A DNA stretch of 64,000 bases from Ensifer adhaerens (GCF_002940685.1 NZ_PNFP01000010.1:1-64000); one strand, 5' to 3'. Numbered from the stretch's first letter, positions 37,805 to 47,323 are shown. Program-made: numbers and translations. Notes: generated by a model from the letters alone, not told the origin.

Positions 37805-38110
37805 CTAGATTCCGGAGCCGTCCAACTCCTGCTCGTCCTCGCCCTCCCAGGGCAAAGGCATCGCGCTGCGGCTGAGATTGGCCGCGGGCATCGGCATCCA
37901 ACACTTCAACTCGGGCTCGGGGTACGCGACGATACGGCCGGGCGAGGAATCGGATGCGCGCCAGCCTTCGGGCCCGAACTGATCACCGTTCGACCAATAG
38001 GCGAGATCGACTTCTGCGCCGCCCTGCTCGGATGGGCGGATCGTGACGAGGATCCGGCTTCCGTTTTTCGGCGCGCTCGCCATATGACGCCAGTGGTCCG
38101 GCTCGGCCAT
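37805..38110 (-). CDS. Small conserved hypothetical protein, DUF551-like motif
   Basis: A 101-residue soluble acidic protein. The N-terminal HWRHMASAPKNGSRILVTIR and the later YWSNGDQFGPEGWRAS resemble the short 'APKDG-R-I-L' proteins common in rhizobia and phages (DUF551-like). It contains no catalytic motif. It is a single gene, convergent with the aldolase gene. Its function is unknown. Confidence 0.7.
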   Translation of the reverse strand: MAEPDHWRHMASAPKNGSRILVTIRPSEQGGAEVDLAYWSNGDQFGPEGWRASDSSPGRIVAYPEPELKCWMPMPAANLSRSAMPLPWEGEDEQELDGSGI

Positions 38111-38331
38111 CTTTTTCCTCCTGCCTTGCTGTCATCGCGCGAGTGTCGCCTCGCCTTCGGAAACGGTCAACTCATAGTTTGCGCGGGGTCGGCGGTCCGC
38201 ATCGTCACCGGTCGAGATGTCATGAAGACGCGCGCCGGCAGACGGCTTAAGGCCGCCGGCCTCGGGGCGCGTCCGTCAGCGGCCGCGCCAGTCAAGGGTG
38301 AGGGATCTCGCCGGTCGCAGGACGCCGAGAC

Positions 38332-39549
38332 CTATTTTTCTGCCGTCCGGATCCCGAGCACGACAGTCAGTCCGAGAAGCACGATCCCGGCGCCCAGCGA
38401 AATCAGGTAGATCAGCTGGAATGATCCGAGTGCATCCTTCGTTGCGCCGCCAAGGTAGTTGCCGGCCATCGAACCCAGCCCAAGCAAAACGTTGCCGAAC
38501 CCAAAGATCGTGGTCGCCGATCGGCCGTGGAAGTTGAGGCTGACAAAGGCGGGCATCAGCCCGAAGATGGCGTTGAAGGCGAGGCCGAAGAGCGCTGCCC
38601 CGATGTAAATCTCCACGAGGCTGGAGTGGTGCAGAAAGGCCATTATGGCCGCGACGAGAAGCGCGTAGGTCAGGAGCATGGCTCTCAGCACGGTTATGCG
38701 GTCAGCAACCCATCCCATGAGCAACCCACCGAACATGCCGATGAAGCCGATCGCGCTCCACGCCCGGCTCGCCTCGGCCACGCCGTAGCCGAGATCGTCC
38801 CGCAGCAGCGAAACGAGATAGTTCTGGGTCGGCATGCAAGCGATGCCGTTGAAAAACATCATGGCAAGCACGATTGCGCTGAGCGGCGACCGCAGCACGG
38901 ACAAGGTGCCCGCAGTCGCGCCTGGTTCGGTGTCGACGGCTGTGCGGCGGCTTTCGAAACGAACGCCGGACAGCCGGACGACGCCCCAGGCAAACAGAAT
39001 GAGCGTCACTACACCCATGACGAGCCAGACGGATTGCCAGCCGTAGGAGGGCACGAGCGCCGGCACGGCAAGACCGTTGAGGAAGACGCCGTAAGCGGTC
39101 CCGGATGACATCAGCCCCAGCGCTTTCCCCTGATGCGTAGTCGGCAGAGCGGCCTGAGCCAGGGAAACCATCGGAACCCAGACGGATGCCGCAGCCGCGC
39201 CCGTCAGGAACAGGAGCCCGACGAGCTGCCAGCCCGCCGTTGCGAACGACAGCGCCAGCAGGCAAACCCCGCACACAAGCACCGAGAACAGCACGACCCT
39301 TGCGGCTCCAAAACGGTGCGCCAGAAGCCCGCTCGAGAGCGCCGCGACCATGAAACCGACCTGCGCCAGGGCGATCACCGTGCCTGCGTCGCCGTAGTCC
39401 AGACCAAGGTCACCCTTCATGTCGGGGATCAGCGTCGAAAAGAGATAGATGCCAAAGCCGTAAGTCGCAGCGATGAAGCCGGTAAAGAGGGCTGTCAGTT
39501 CCAGTCCGCTCAATCGGCGACCGGAAAGCACGGCTTCCTTGTTCAACAT
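38332..39549 (-). CDS. MFS transporter
   Basis: A 405-residue twelve-helix protein. It has the loop motif LLAHRFGAARVVLFS, a central LLMGWVADRITVLRA and a helix GLMSSGTAYGVFLNG, as in CynX/YfkF-like or oxalate/formate-antiporter-like MFS groups. The ATG at 39549 was chosen as the start of conserved sequence; MWGSY at 39567 is an alternative. The substrate is unknown. Confidence 0.83.
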   Translation of the reverse strand: MLNKEAVLSGRRLSGLELTALFTGFIAATYGFGIYLFSTLIPDMKGDLGLDYGDAGTVIALAQVGFMVAALSSGLLAHRFGAARVVLFSVLVCGVCLLALSFATAGWQLVGLLFLTGAAAASVWVPMVSLAQAALPTTHQGKALGLMSSGTAYGVFLNGLAVPALVPSYGWQSVWLVMGVVTLILFAWGVVRLSGVRFESRRTAVDTEPGATAGTLSVLRSPLSAIVLAMMFFNGIACMPTQNYLVSLLRDDLGYGVAEASRAWSAIGFIGMFGGLLMGWVADRITVLRAMLLTYALLVAAIMAFLHHSSLVEIYIGAALFGLAFNAIFGLMPAFVSLNFHGRSATTIFGFGNVLLGLGSMAGNYLGGATKDALGSFQLIYLISLGAGIVLLGLTVVLGIRTAEK

Positions 39550-39615
39550 GGAGTAAGAGCCCCACATGACGTCGTGAAGATTGCGATCACGCGTGAAGTC
39601 CGGCGAAGACTGCAA

Positions 39616-39980
39616 TTGCCGCCGTCAGACGAGTGGACGCCGAGTTCCGCCACTCCCTTCGGGCGGTTGTGAACGAGCCAATCGAGAGCGCGGGAATGAA
39701 GGATCATGTCTTCGGTGGATTCGATCGCGGGTTCATGGGGCCGAGCTCGCCTTGTCAGCGTCACGCGGGCCGCTCGTTAGGCGCACTCTGCTTGTCGGAG
39801 CGTTTGCAGCCTATGGGAGCATTCTGAGCCGGCACGTGCCGAGGGCGACTATTTTATGTTGAAATACGGCGCGATACAATTTTGGCGCTTGGCAAGCGTG
39901 TTCGCCTCAAGGAGGCGGCCGCCGCATCGGCACATCGCCACATCCTTGCGGACCGGGACGCCTTCACGCCGTCCTGTCGC
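39616..39980. other. Intergenic region with no recognised gene
   Basis: About 365 bp between the MFS start and the helicase stop. Short frames exist on both strands (one of 73 codons on the minus strand, 39543-39764), but none has a recognisable domain or good ribosome binding site. It should contain the MFS promoter. Confidence 0.4.
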
Positions 39981-42050
39981 TCATTTCCACATGGAGCGCA
40001 TGCGGGCGCCGACATCGATGCGGATCTGCTGGGCGCTTCTCTCACTGGCGCTCGCCGAGATCTTCGGCCAGCTCGTCGTTTCGAAGAACTGCAGCAGTGT
40101 CGCCGGAATGAACCGGGTGCGCGACGCGTAGACGTGCCGATCGCCCTGGGCGTTCTGCCCGTGGGTGAAGAAGCGTTGCGGCGTGATCAGCGCGAGATGG
40201 TCCCGTGCCCGCGTCATGCCGACATAGAGCAGCCGCCTTTCCTCTTCGAGTTCGGCGGTGGTGCCGACACCGAGGTCGGACGGGATACAACCATCGACGA
40301 CGTTGAGCATGAACACCGAGCGCCATTCCTGGCCCTTCGCCGAATGGATCGTCGAAAGGATCAGATAGTCCTCGTCGAGCAGGGGGACGCCTGCCTGATC
40401 ACTGGTAGCATCGGGTGGATCAAGGGTGAGTTCGGTCAGGAATTGCTCGCGGTTCCGGTAGCCGCCGGCAATCTGCTCAAGCTGCAGCAGGTCCGCCTTG
40501 CGTGTGTCGGCGTCTTCATGGATGCGATCGAGATGAGGCTCATACCAGGCGCGCGCTGCGCCGATCTCCTGCGGCCACCCCGGCTCGGCCTTTCGCAGGC
40601 CGGAAACAAGGTCGATGAAGCCGCCCCAAACCTCACCGGTTTTCGGGGGAGGCGGGATTTCCGCAAGGGCTGCGAGCGGTTCCGGATCGGCGGCGATCGC
40701 GTCGAGGATCTTTCCCGCCGTCTGCGGGCCAATCCCGGGAAGCATCTGCAGCAGCCGGAAACCCGCGACGCGGTCCCGCGGGTTCTGTGCGAAACGCATG
40801 ACCGCGAGCAGGTCCTTCACGTGCGCGCTGTCCAAGAACTTCAACCCGCCGAACTTCACGAACGGAATATTGCGGCGGGTGAGTTCGACCTCGAGCGTCC
40901 CGCTGTGACTGGACGAGCGGAAGAGAACCGCCTGCTGTTTCAAGGCGATGCCGATCTCGCGGCCGGCGAGAACCTGCTCGACGATGTAGGCCGCCTGGTC
41001 CGCTTCGTCCTTGACGGTGACGAGCAGCGGGCGCTGCTCCGATTGCCTGTCCGTCCAAAGGTTCTTGGTGAACCGTTCGCGCGCCAAGCCGATCACCCCG
41101 TTGGCGGCGGCAAGGATCGGCTGCGTCGAACGGTAATTCCGATCGAGGGTGATGACGTCGGCAGGCTCCGGCGAAAAGGCGCTCGGGAAATCGAGAATGT
41201 TGCGCACCGTCGCGGCCCGGAAGGAATAGATCGACTGGGCGTCGTCGCCAACGACCGTCAACCCGTGGCCCCCTGGTCTCAGCGCCATGAGGATCGACGC
41301 CTGAAGCCTGTTGGTGTCCTGATACTCGTCGACGAGGACGTGATCGAAACGGCCGCCGACGTCCCGGGCAAGTTCCGGTTCGCAAACCATCTGCGCCCAG
41401 TAGAGCAGGAGGTCGTCGTAATCGAGTACGTTCTGCGCCTGCTTGGCGTCGACGTAGGCGGCAAACAGTGCCTTCAGCTGTTCATCGAAGCCGTTGACCC
41501 ACGGATAGGCCGACTTCAGCACGTCTGCAATCGAGCTTTCGGAATTCACGATGCGCGAATAGATCGAGAGGCACGTCCCCTTCGTCGGGAACCGGCTTTC
41601 CATCTTCGAGAAGCCGAGTTCGTGGCGCACGAGATTCATCAGATCGGCGCTGTCCTCCCGGTCATGGATCGTGAAGTCCGGGCCGAGACCGATCTGTTCG
41701 GCATAGATGCGCAGGATTCGCGCTCCGATCCCGTGGAAGGTACCTGCCCAGGAGAGTGCGTCCGTCATGACCGCGCCATTGTCGCCGAGGACCTGGCGGC
41801 AGATCCGACCGACGCGGCGGGTCATTTCGGATGCCGCGCGCCGGGAAAAGGTCATCAACAGAATGCGTCGCGGATCGGCGCCGTTGACGATCAGATGCGC
41901 GACCCGATGGGCGAGCGTGTTCGTCTTTCCGGAGCCGGCACCGGCAATGATGAGAAGCGGACCGCCGATCCGTCCATCGGGCAATCCGACGCCGTGCTCG
42001 ACCGCCTCGCGCTGACGATCATTGAGTTTTTCGAGATAGGCGGCGCTCAT
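39981..42050 (-). CDS. UvrD/Rep-family ATP-dependent DNA helicase
   Basis: A 689-residue SF1A 3'-5' helicase. Motifs in order: Q motif LNDRQREAV, Walker A AGAGSGKT (residues 36-43), Ia TFSRRAA, Walker B VLVDEYQDTN, III VVGDDAQSIYSFRAA, IV LDRNYRST, V TIHSAKGQEW and VI YVGMTRARD. It acts in DNA repair or replication restart. It is shorter than UvrD1 and lacks the usual C-terminal extension, so it is a second UvrD-like helicase. An SOS box upstream suggests LexA control. Confidence 0.93.
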   Translation of the reverse strand: MSAAYLEKLNDRQREAVEHGVGLPDGRIGGPLLIIAGAGSGKTNTLAHRVAHLIVNGADPRRILLMTFSRRAASEMTRRVGRICRQVLGDNGAVMTDALSWAGTFHGIGARILRIYAEQIGLGPDFTIHDREDSADLMNLVRHELGFSKMESRFPTKGTCLSIYSRIVNSESSIADVLKSAYPWVNGFDEQLKALFAAYVDAKQAQNVLDYDDLLLYWAQMVCEPELARDVGGRFDHVLVDEYQDTNRLQASILMALRPGGHGLTVVGDDAQSIYSFRAATVRNILDFPSAFSPEPADVITLDRNYRSTQPILAAANGVIGLARERFTKNLWTDRQSEQRPLLVTVKDEADQAAYIVEQVLAGREIGIALKQQAVLFRSSSHSGTLEVELTRRNIPFVKFGGLKFLDSAHVKDLLAVMRFAQNPRDRVAGFRLLQMLPGIGPQTAGKILDAIAADPEPLAALAEIPPPPKTGEVWGGFIDLVSGLRKAEPGWPQEIGAARAWYEPHLDRIHEDADTRKADLLQLEQIAGGYRNREQFLTELTLDPPDATSDQAGVPLLDEDYLILSTIHSAKGQEWRSVFMLNVVDGCIPSDLGVGTTAELEEERRLLYVGMTRARDHLALITPQRFFTHGQNAQGDRHVYASRTRFIPATLLQFFETTSWPKISASASERSAQQIRIDVGARMRSMWK

Positions 42051-42110
42051 GCGTTCCCGTTCGTTTTTCGTCGCATTCAGTTACAGCCCGAATCGATCAC
42101 GGCAGGGCGG

Positions 42111-42125
42111 GAACAAAGAAGGAAC
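42111..42125 (-). promoter_or_regulatory. LexA SOS box, alphaproteobacterial type
   Basis: GAAC (42111-42114), seven bases, GAAC (42122-42125). On the minus strand this reads GTTC-N7-GTTC, the direct-repeat LexA site known from alphaproteobacteria. It lies 61 bp upstream of the helicase start codon. Confidence 0.65.
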
Positions 42126-42197
42126 ATTAGCAATTTCTCCTTCGGATGAAAACCCTGCAGGCTTCGCGGGTCGCGAGCGGCAGACGATGCTTGAGGC

Positions 42198-42404
42198 TTA
42201 CTCCGCTGTCAGGCCGTCGAAAACCTCGAGCATTGCGTCGCTGATCGCCTTGCCGAGTGCGGCGGCGGTTTGCGCCAGTTCCTCGTCGTTCATGTCGCGC
42301 GCGGCGACGGCGAAGGCCGCGCCTTCGGCCGTCACAATTTCCTGGGCGCGCTGGATTGCCCACAGGGCGAAGTCGCTGCGTCCGGTGATTTCGATGGTTT
42401 CCAT
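42198..42404 (-). CDS. Small conserved hypothetical protein
   Basis: A 68-residue acidic protein, mostly helical: MRDF-less start METIEITGRSDFALWAIQRA, then MNDEELAQTAAALGKAISD. AGGAAGTGAC directly precedes the ATG. I do not recognise a family; codon use and the ribosome binding site support a real gene. It lies upstream of the helicase on the same strand, but the SOS box between them suggests separate control. Confidence 0.6.
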   Translation of the reverse strand: METIEITGRSDFALWAIQRAQEIVTAEGAAFAVAARDMNDEELAQTAAALGKAISDAMLEVFDGLTAE

Positions 42405-42574
42405 GTCACTTCCTGATTTGCTCGTATGGAAGCCTTATAGCGGGATGGGGGCCGACAGTCTCGGTCCAAGCTGTCTTTTGAGACGACTCGATTGCGGGCG
42501 GCGTATCGACGCGGATTGGGCTGAAGGCGGGCGCTACCGACGACGCGCAGCGCGCAAAAAACCTATGGTCCCGC

Positions 42575-43261
42575 TCAGCTTGCCGCATGACCTGATTTCG
42601 GCCTCACATAGGTTCCGATCAGGTCGACGACATGCTGCCGTCGCTCGGTGACGATGCGTTCCGAGGACAGGTCGACGCCGAAGGTGACGGAGAGCGTGTA
42701 GCGGCTGGAGATGTGAATGAAGCTGAGCGCCACGATCGAGATGTAGAGCTGCATGGCGTCGATGCCCGGCTGGATCACGCCGGCGGCTTCGCCGCGATCA
42801 AGAAGCGTCTGGATCGTCTCGATCAAGGGTCTTGAGGAGCGCGGTATGCTGTCGATCGCGCGGATGAACTCTCCCTGCAGAAGGTTTTCCGCCAGCACCA
42901 TTTTGATGAATGCCGGCGTCGCGGCCATGTAGTCGTAGGTAAACGCGGTGAGCGCCTCGATCGCTTCGACCGGGGGGCGATCCAATATGTTGAGCCCGGC
43001 TTCCTGGCTGCGCAGGTCGTTGTAAACCTCCTGCAATGCGGCCTTGTAGAGCAGTTCCTTGCTCTGGAAGTAGTGGTAGAGCATCCGGATGTTGCAGCCG
43101 GCGCGCTCGACGATGCGTGCCGTGCTCGCGCCGCTCAGTCCATGCTCGCAAAACTCTGCAATCCCCGCATCGAGGATGGATTTGCGCGTGGCCTGCGCAT
43201 TGCGCGAGCGTGGGCCGCCTGTTTCGCCGGGCTGGTGATCATCGTTGTCTGCGTCACGCAT
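42575..43261 (-). CDS. TetR family transcriptional regulator
   Basis: A 228-residue protein. The HTH spans residues ~20-65 (RKSILDAGIAEFCEHGLSGA, STARIVERAGCNIRMLYHYF). The C-terminal domain resembles that of RutR-like/YcdC regulators of nitrogen compounds (TetR_C_15/YcdC type). The ATG at 43261 follows AAAGGTGG. It is divergent from the peptide-type ABC operon, with a perfect operator-like palindrome between. Confidence 0.9.
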   Translation of the reverse strand: MRDADNDDHQPGETGGPRSRNAQATRKSILDAGIAEFCEHGLSGASTARIVERAGCNIRMLYHYFQSKELLYKAALQEVYNDLRSQEAGLNILDRPPVEAIEALTAFTYDYMAATPAFIKMVLAENLLQGEFIRAIDSIPRSSRPLIETIQTLLDRGEAAGVIQPGIDAMQLYISIVALSFIHISSRYTLSVTFGVDLSSERIVTERRQHVVDLIGTYVRPKSGHAAS

Positions 43262-43327
43262 TCTGCATCCACCTTTTGTCCTGCCAACGCGGCAGGATCT
43301 TTCTATCGCAAATGGCCATCGAGACAA

Positions 43328-43358
43328 TTGACAACCAAGTAAGTAATAGCATACTTAC
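43328..43358 (+). promoter_or_regulatory. Promoter overlapped by a perfect 20-bp palindrome (TetR operator)
   Basis: TTGACA (43328-43333), 17-bp spacer, ATACTT (43351-43356) form a plausible sigma-70 promoter for the ABC operon. GTAAGTA (43339-43345) and TACTTAC (43352-43358) form a perfect inverted repeat around ATAGCA, covering spacer and -10. Binding of the divergent TetR here would block transcription. Confidence 0.7.
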
Positions 43359-43442
43359 AAAAATAGAGGAGACGCTTTTTGCAGTGCAGGGAGCAAAAAT
43401 GATGACCGCCTGCTGCGAGCCGGCGGCGAACGGGAGGGGACT

Positions 43443-44960
43443 GTGTTCAAGGCAATCAAGAGAATACTGCTGTTGAGCGGCGGAGCCGCCGTCATGGCTA
43501 CCGGAATGGCGCAACAGGCACAGGCGCAAAAGCAGGATCAGATCACCGTTGCGATCACCGAGGGGATAACCGGCAACAATCCCTACGCGGATTCCGTGGT
43601 CCTCATCGGTTCGATCTGGTGCCAGGTCTATGGTTGCCTGACGACCTGGGACTTCAAGGCCGGAAAGTTTGTGCCATTCCTCGCCGAAAGCCTGGAGCCC
43701 GAGGATGATCTCAACTGGATCCTGACGCTTCGCTCCGATTGGAAGCGCCACAACGGCGATCCCATCGTGGCTGCGGACGTGATCCATTCGATCGAGCGCT
43801 CGCGCAACGACCCGGAAAGCATGTCGCAGGCCTCGGTGCAGTACATCGCTTCGGCCGAGGCGCTTGACGAGCGTCGCCTGCGCATCAAGACGACCCAGAA
43901 GATGGCGACGTTGCCGAATTACCTGGCGACGATGCAGATCACCTCCAAGAAGATCTACGACCAGTATGGCGCCAAGGCAGCCGACCGCGAGCATCCTGTT
44001 GGTGCCGGACCCTACAAGCTCGTCGAGGTCGGTATCGGCAGCCACATCGTCATCGAGCGGGTGGATGGTCACCCGATGGTCGAGCCGACCAATCCCAAGC
44101 GCATCATCTACCGCATGATGGTCGAGCCCGAGCAGCGCGTCACTGCACTGGCCAACGGAGAGGTGCAGATCGCCCAGGGCATTCCGCCACAGCTCGTAAG
44201 CCGCGTGCAGCAACTGCCGAACGCGACCGCTGAAATGGTCGATTCGGCGGAAGCGATGTTCATCGCGATGAGCCCGAAGACCGCGCCCTGGGACAATCCG
44301 AAGGTGCGCCAGGCGGTTTGCCACGCGATCAACCGCGAGGGTATCGCCCGCGCCATCCTCGGCAATCAGGTCACGCTTCTCAACGGCCCGGTCGGCGACG
44401 GTCAGCTCGGCTTCGATCCCGATTATACGTCGCCGATGAACTATGATCCGGAGAAGGCGAAGACGTTGCTCGAGGAGGCCGGCGCGGTCGGCGCCGCCGT
44501 CGACCTCTATACGCCAGTCGGTCGTTACACCGCCGATCGCCAGATCACCGAAGCGATCGTTCCTATGCTCGAACAGGTGGGCTTCAAGGCAACGCTGCAG
44601 ACGCCCGAATGGGCAACGCTGTGGACCAACGTCCAGCGCGGCGAAACGCCATTCTACTACATGGGCCGTGGCAACATGCTCGACCCGTCGCCAGCACTGG
44701 CGCAGTATTTCGAGACCGACGCTTCGCCGCGGCTGAAGTACTCCAGTGCCGAGGTCGATGCTCTCCTCCAGGCCGAACGCCAGGAATTCGATCCGGCAAA
44801 GCGGGTGGCCATGCTCTCCAAGGCGATGGCGGCCATCACCGAGGACGCTCCGGCCTGCTTCCTGTGGCTGCACAAGCTCGCCTGGGGCGTCGCCAAGGGC
44901 GTCGATTACAAGCCGAGCAAGGCCGACCGGGTCAACGGCTGGGAAATCCATCTGAGATAG
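43443..44960 (+). CDS. ABC transporter substrate-binding protein, family 5 (peptide/nickel type)
   Basis: A 505-residue exported protein: signal peptide (residues 1-29, ending AQAQ), then the SBP_bac_5 fold with LAESLEPEDDLNWILTLRSD and GAGPYKLVEV. The GTG start has GGGAGGGG just upstream. Family members bind oligopeptides, opines, glycosides or other small amines. It is the first gene of a six-gene operon with two permeases, two RidA proteins and a fused ATPase. A stem-loop follows it. Confidence 0.92.
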   Translation: MFKAIKRILLLSGGAAVMATGMAQQAQAQKQDQITVAITEGITGNNPYADSVVLIGSIWCQVYGCLTTWDFKAGKFVPFLAESLEPEDDLNWILTLRSDWKRHNGDPIVAADVIHSIERSRNDPESMSQASVQYIASAEALDERRLRIKTTQKMATLPNYLATMQITSKKIYDQYGAKAADREHPVGAGPYKLVEVGIGSHIVIERVDGHPMVEPTNPKRIIYRMMVEPEQRVTALANGEVQIAQGIPPQLVSRVQQLPNATAEMVDSAEAMFIAMSPKTAPWDNPKVRQAVCHAINREGIARAILGNQVTLLNGPVGDGQLGFDPDYTSPMNYDPEKAKTLLEEAGAVGAAVDLYTPVGRYTADRQITEAIVPMLEQVGFKATLQTPEWATLWTNVQRGETPFYYMGRGNMLDPSPALAQYFETDASPRLKYSSAEVDALLQAERQEFDPAKRVAMLSKAMAAITEDAPACFLWLHKLAWGVAKGVDYKPSKADRVNGWEIHLR

Positions 44961-44977
44961 CCGCGGCCATCCTATCA

Positions 44978-45009
44978 CGCCGGGGCCGCCCGCAAGCGCC
45001 GCCCCGGCG
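44978..45009 (+). promoter_or_regulatory. Stem-loop after the binding-protein gene
   Basis: CGCCGGGGC (44978-44986) and GCCCCGGCG (45001-45009) form a 9-bp stem with a 14-base loop in the 82-bp gap before the permease gene. It probably sets higher mRNA levels of the binding protein. Confidence 0.6.
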
Positions 45010-45042
45010 CCCATTCCCCCTCAAGAGTTCCAAGGATTTCCC

Positions 45043-46047
45043 ATGCTTGGCTACACGCTGAGACGCGTGGCCGGCACCGTTCCGGTGCTGTTCATGGTCT
45101 CGCTTCTGATTTTCGCATTGGTACAGCTCGCCCCCGGCGATCCGGTCGACATGCTGGTAAGCGACGAGGCGACCGAGGAGGTCAGGCTGGCGATCCGCTC
45201 GGCCTGGGGGCTCGATCAGCCGATTTATGTCCAGTACCTGACCTTCGTGAAGAACGCCGTCATGGGCGACTTCGGGCAATCCTTCCGCTACCGCGAACCG
45301 GTCATGGACCTGATCCTGGAGCGCTTGCCGGCGAGCCTTGAGCTCGCCATCTATTCGACCTTGGTGGCGGTCGCCATCGGTCTGCCGCTTGGCGTCTGGG
45401 CCGCCAGCCGGCCCAACTCCCTCGTCGACACGCTGGGCTCGATCGGCGGCTTCTTCGGCATCAGCCTGCCGAATTTCTGGCTTGGTATCCTGTTGATCCT
45501 GCTCTTTGCCGGCACCTTCAACCTGCTGCCGTCAGGCGGCCGCGAAACCTGGGGCCTGAACGTCGAGCGGGTCACCGGCTTCCTGACGATCGACGCCATC
45601 ATCGCCGGGCGTTGGGACGCGCTGTGGGACGCGCTTCGCCACCTGACGCTTCCGGTCATCGTGCTCGGCACCAACATGACCGGCATCATCATGCAGATCA
45701 CCCGCGCCTCGGTGCTGGAGAACCTGCAGGAAGACTATGTGATGACTGCGCGCGCCAAGGGCATGAGTGGACGCGTCGTGCTCTGGCGTCATGCCTTCCG
45801 CAATGCGCTCATCGCCGTCATCACGATCATCGGCCTCGAATTCGGCACGCTCATCAGCGGCGCCATCATCGTCGAAACCGTCTTTGCCTGGCCCGGCATC
45901 GGCTATCTGCTGCTGCAGGGGATCTCGTTCCGCGACTTCCCGCTGATCACCGGCCTGGTGCTCGTCTACACGACGCTGTTCGTTCTCATCAACCTCGCGA
46001 TCGACATGATCTACACCGTCGTCGATCCGCGCATCCGTCTGGGGTGA
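45043..46047 (+). CDS. ABC transporter permease, DppB/OppB type
   Basis: A 334-residue membrane protein with six helices and the DppB features: N-terminal LRRVAGTVPVLFMVSLLIFA, APGDPVDMLVSDEATEE in the first periplasmic loop, the cytoplasmic EAA loop YVMTARAKGMSGRVVLWRHA and C-terminal YTVVDPRIRLG. It partners with the next gene. Confidence 0.93.
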   Translation: MLGYTLRRVAGTVPVLFMVSLLIFALVQLAPGDPVDMLVSDEATEEVRLAIRSAWGLDQPIYVQYLTFVKNAVMGDFGQSFRYREPVMDLILERLPASLELAIYSTLVAVAIGLPLGVWAASRPNSLVDTLGSIGGFFGISLPNFWLGILLILLFAGTFNLLPSGGRETWGLNVERVTGFLTIDAIIAGRWDALWDALRHLTLPVIVLGTNMTGIIMQITRASVLENLQEDYVMTARAKGMSGRVVLWRHAFRNALIAVITIIGLEFGTLISGAIIVETVFAWPGIGYLLLQGISFRDFPLITGLVLVYTTLFVLINLAIDMIYTVVDPRIRLG

Positions 46048-46052
46048 CTAGG

Positions 46053-46907
46053 ATGGCTCGCTCCTCCAAAACTCGACAGCTGCTGCAGGCGCTGAAATCG
46101 CCGAAGGGCGCCTTCAGCCTCGTCGTCATCGGCCTCTTGCTGCTGGCTGCTGCCTTTGCGCCGCTGCTTGCGCCCTTTGATCCGAACCGCCAGGATCTGA
46201 TGCTTGCGATGATGCCGCCGCAACTGACCGGACCCCATTTCCTCGGGACGGATCACGTCGGGCGCGACATGATGAGCCGCATCATCTACGGCTCGCGCGT
46301 TTCGCTGCTGATCGCCGTTGCCGTCGTGCTCTTCTCCGGCGTGGTCGGCGTGACGCTCGGTGTCGTCTCCGGCTACTATGGCGGCCGGGTGGACTCGGCG
46401 ATCCAGAAGTTTCTGGAAGTGGTCTGGGCCTTCCCGCCGCTGCTGCTTGCAATCTCGATCGTCGCCTTTCTCGGCCAGGGCCTCGGCATCCTCATCGTTG
46501 CGCTCGCGTCGCAGCGCTGGATCCCCTATTGCCGCCTTGCCCGGGCCGAAGCGCTGACCCTGCGCGAACGGGAATTTGTATCCGCCGCGCGCTCGCTCGG
46601 CGCCAGCGACGGCCGCATCCTGCGCACGCATATCCTGCCGAACCTCATCCAGTCGGCGTTGATCGTCGCGACCTTTGCCATGGCCACCGCGATCATCGCG
46701 GAATCGAGCCTCAGCTTCCTCGGCCTCGGCGTGCCGGCCTCGACCCCGACCTGGGGCGGCATGCTGTCGGATGCGCGCGCCTACATCAGCACCTCCTGGT
46801 GGATGGCCCTGTTCCCGGGCCTCTGCATCTTCGTCACCGTTCTCGCCATCAACCTCCTAGGCGATGTGCTCAGAACCCATCTCGATCCCCGCCTGAACCG
46901 CGCCTGA
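46053..46907 (+). CDS. ABC transporter permease, DppC/OppC type
   Basis: A 284-residue permease. The start contains APFDPNRQDLML and HFLGTDHVGRDMMSRIIYGS, the OppC_N signature. The EAA loop is REFVSAARSLGASDGRILRT, and the C-terminus is LGDVLRTHLDPR. It begins six bases after the preceding permease gene. Confidence 0.93.
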   Translation: MARSSKTRQLLQALKSPKGAFSLVVIGLLLLAAAFAPLLAPFDPNRQDLMLAMMPPQLTGPHFLGTDHVGRDMMSRIIYGSRVSLLIAVAVVLFSGVVGVTLGVVSGYYGGRVDSAIQKFLEVVWAFPPLLLAISIVAFLGQGLGILIVALASQRWIPYCRLARAEALTLREREFVSAARSLGASDGRILRTHILPNLIQSALIVATFAMATAIIAESSLSFLGLGVPASTPTWGGMLSDARAYISTSWWMALFPGLCIFVTVLAINLLGDVLRTHLDPRLNRA

Positions 46908-46942
46908 CGGTTCGAAACACTAAGAAAAGAAGGATTATTCCA

Positions 46943-47302
46943 TTGGTTGAACGTATCGAAACATCGATGGCGGACGGCGCTCTGAAGAGCATGGCTGTGG
47001 TTCACAACGACATGGTCTTCCTGTCGGGCGTGCATGCCACCGACACCAGCGGCGACATCAAGGAGCAGACGCGCGAAGTCCTGCGCAGCGTCGATCGGCT
47101 GCTGGAAGCGGCCGGCTCGAACCACAAGTCGATCTTCGTCGTGCATATCTGGCTGAAGGACATGCGCTACTTCGGCGCCATGAACTCGGTCTGGAACGAG
47201 TGGGCCGACCCGGCTCATCCGCCGGCGCGCACCTGCGTCAGCGGCGAACTCTACCGTTCGGACGTTCTCGTCGAGGCGGTCGTCATCGCCTATCGCGCCT
47301 GA
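46943..47302 (+). CDS. RidA (YjgF/YER057c/UK114) family protein 1
   Basis: A 119-residue RidA-fold protein beginning at TTG, preceded by AAGAAGGA. The conserved Arg that binds the substrate carboxylate is kept (R96 in PARTCV), as is the later Glu (E111 in VEAVVIAY), so it could hydrolyse reactive enamines or imines as RidA does. It sits between the permease and ATPase genes of the ABC operon, suggesting that import feeds a compound generating such intermediates. No ATG is available near the start of homology. Confidence 0.85.
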   Translation: MVERIETSMADGALKSMAVVHNDMVFLSGVHATDTSGDIKEQTREVLRSVDRLLEAAGSNHKSIFVVHIWLKDMRYFGAMNSVWNEWADPAHPPARTCVSGELYRSDVLVEAVVIAYRA

Positions 47303-47323
47303 TCGCTTGCGAAGGAGACCCCC

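Noticed and set aside
39543-39764. 73-codon minus-strand frame between the MFS and helicase genes
   Set aside because: It shows no domain, has no ribosome binding site and overlaps the MFS start; it is not supported as a gene.
39882-42149. Long plus-strand open frame opposite the helicase gene
   Set aside because: The helicase frame contains all SF1 motifs in order; the opposite frame shows no homology and is a codon-bias shadow.
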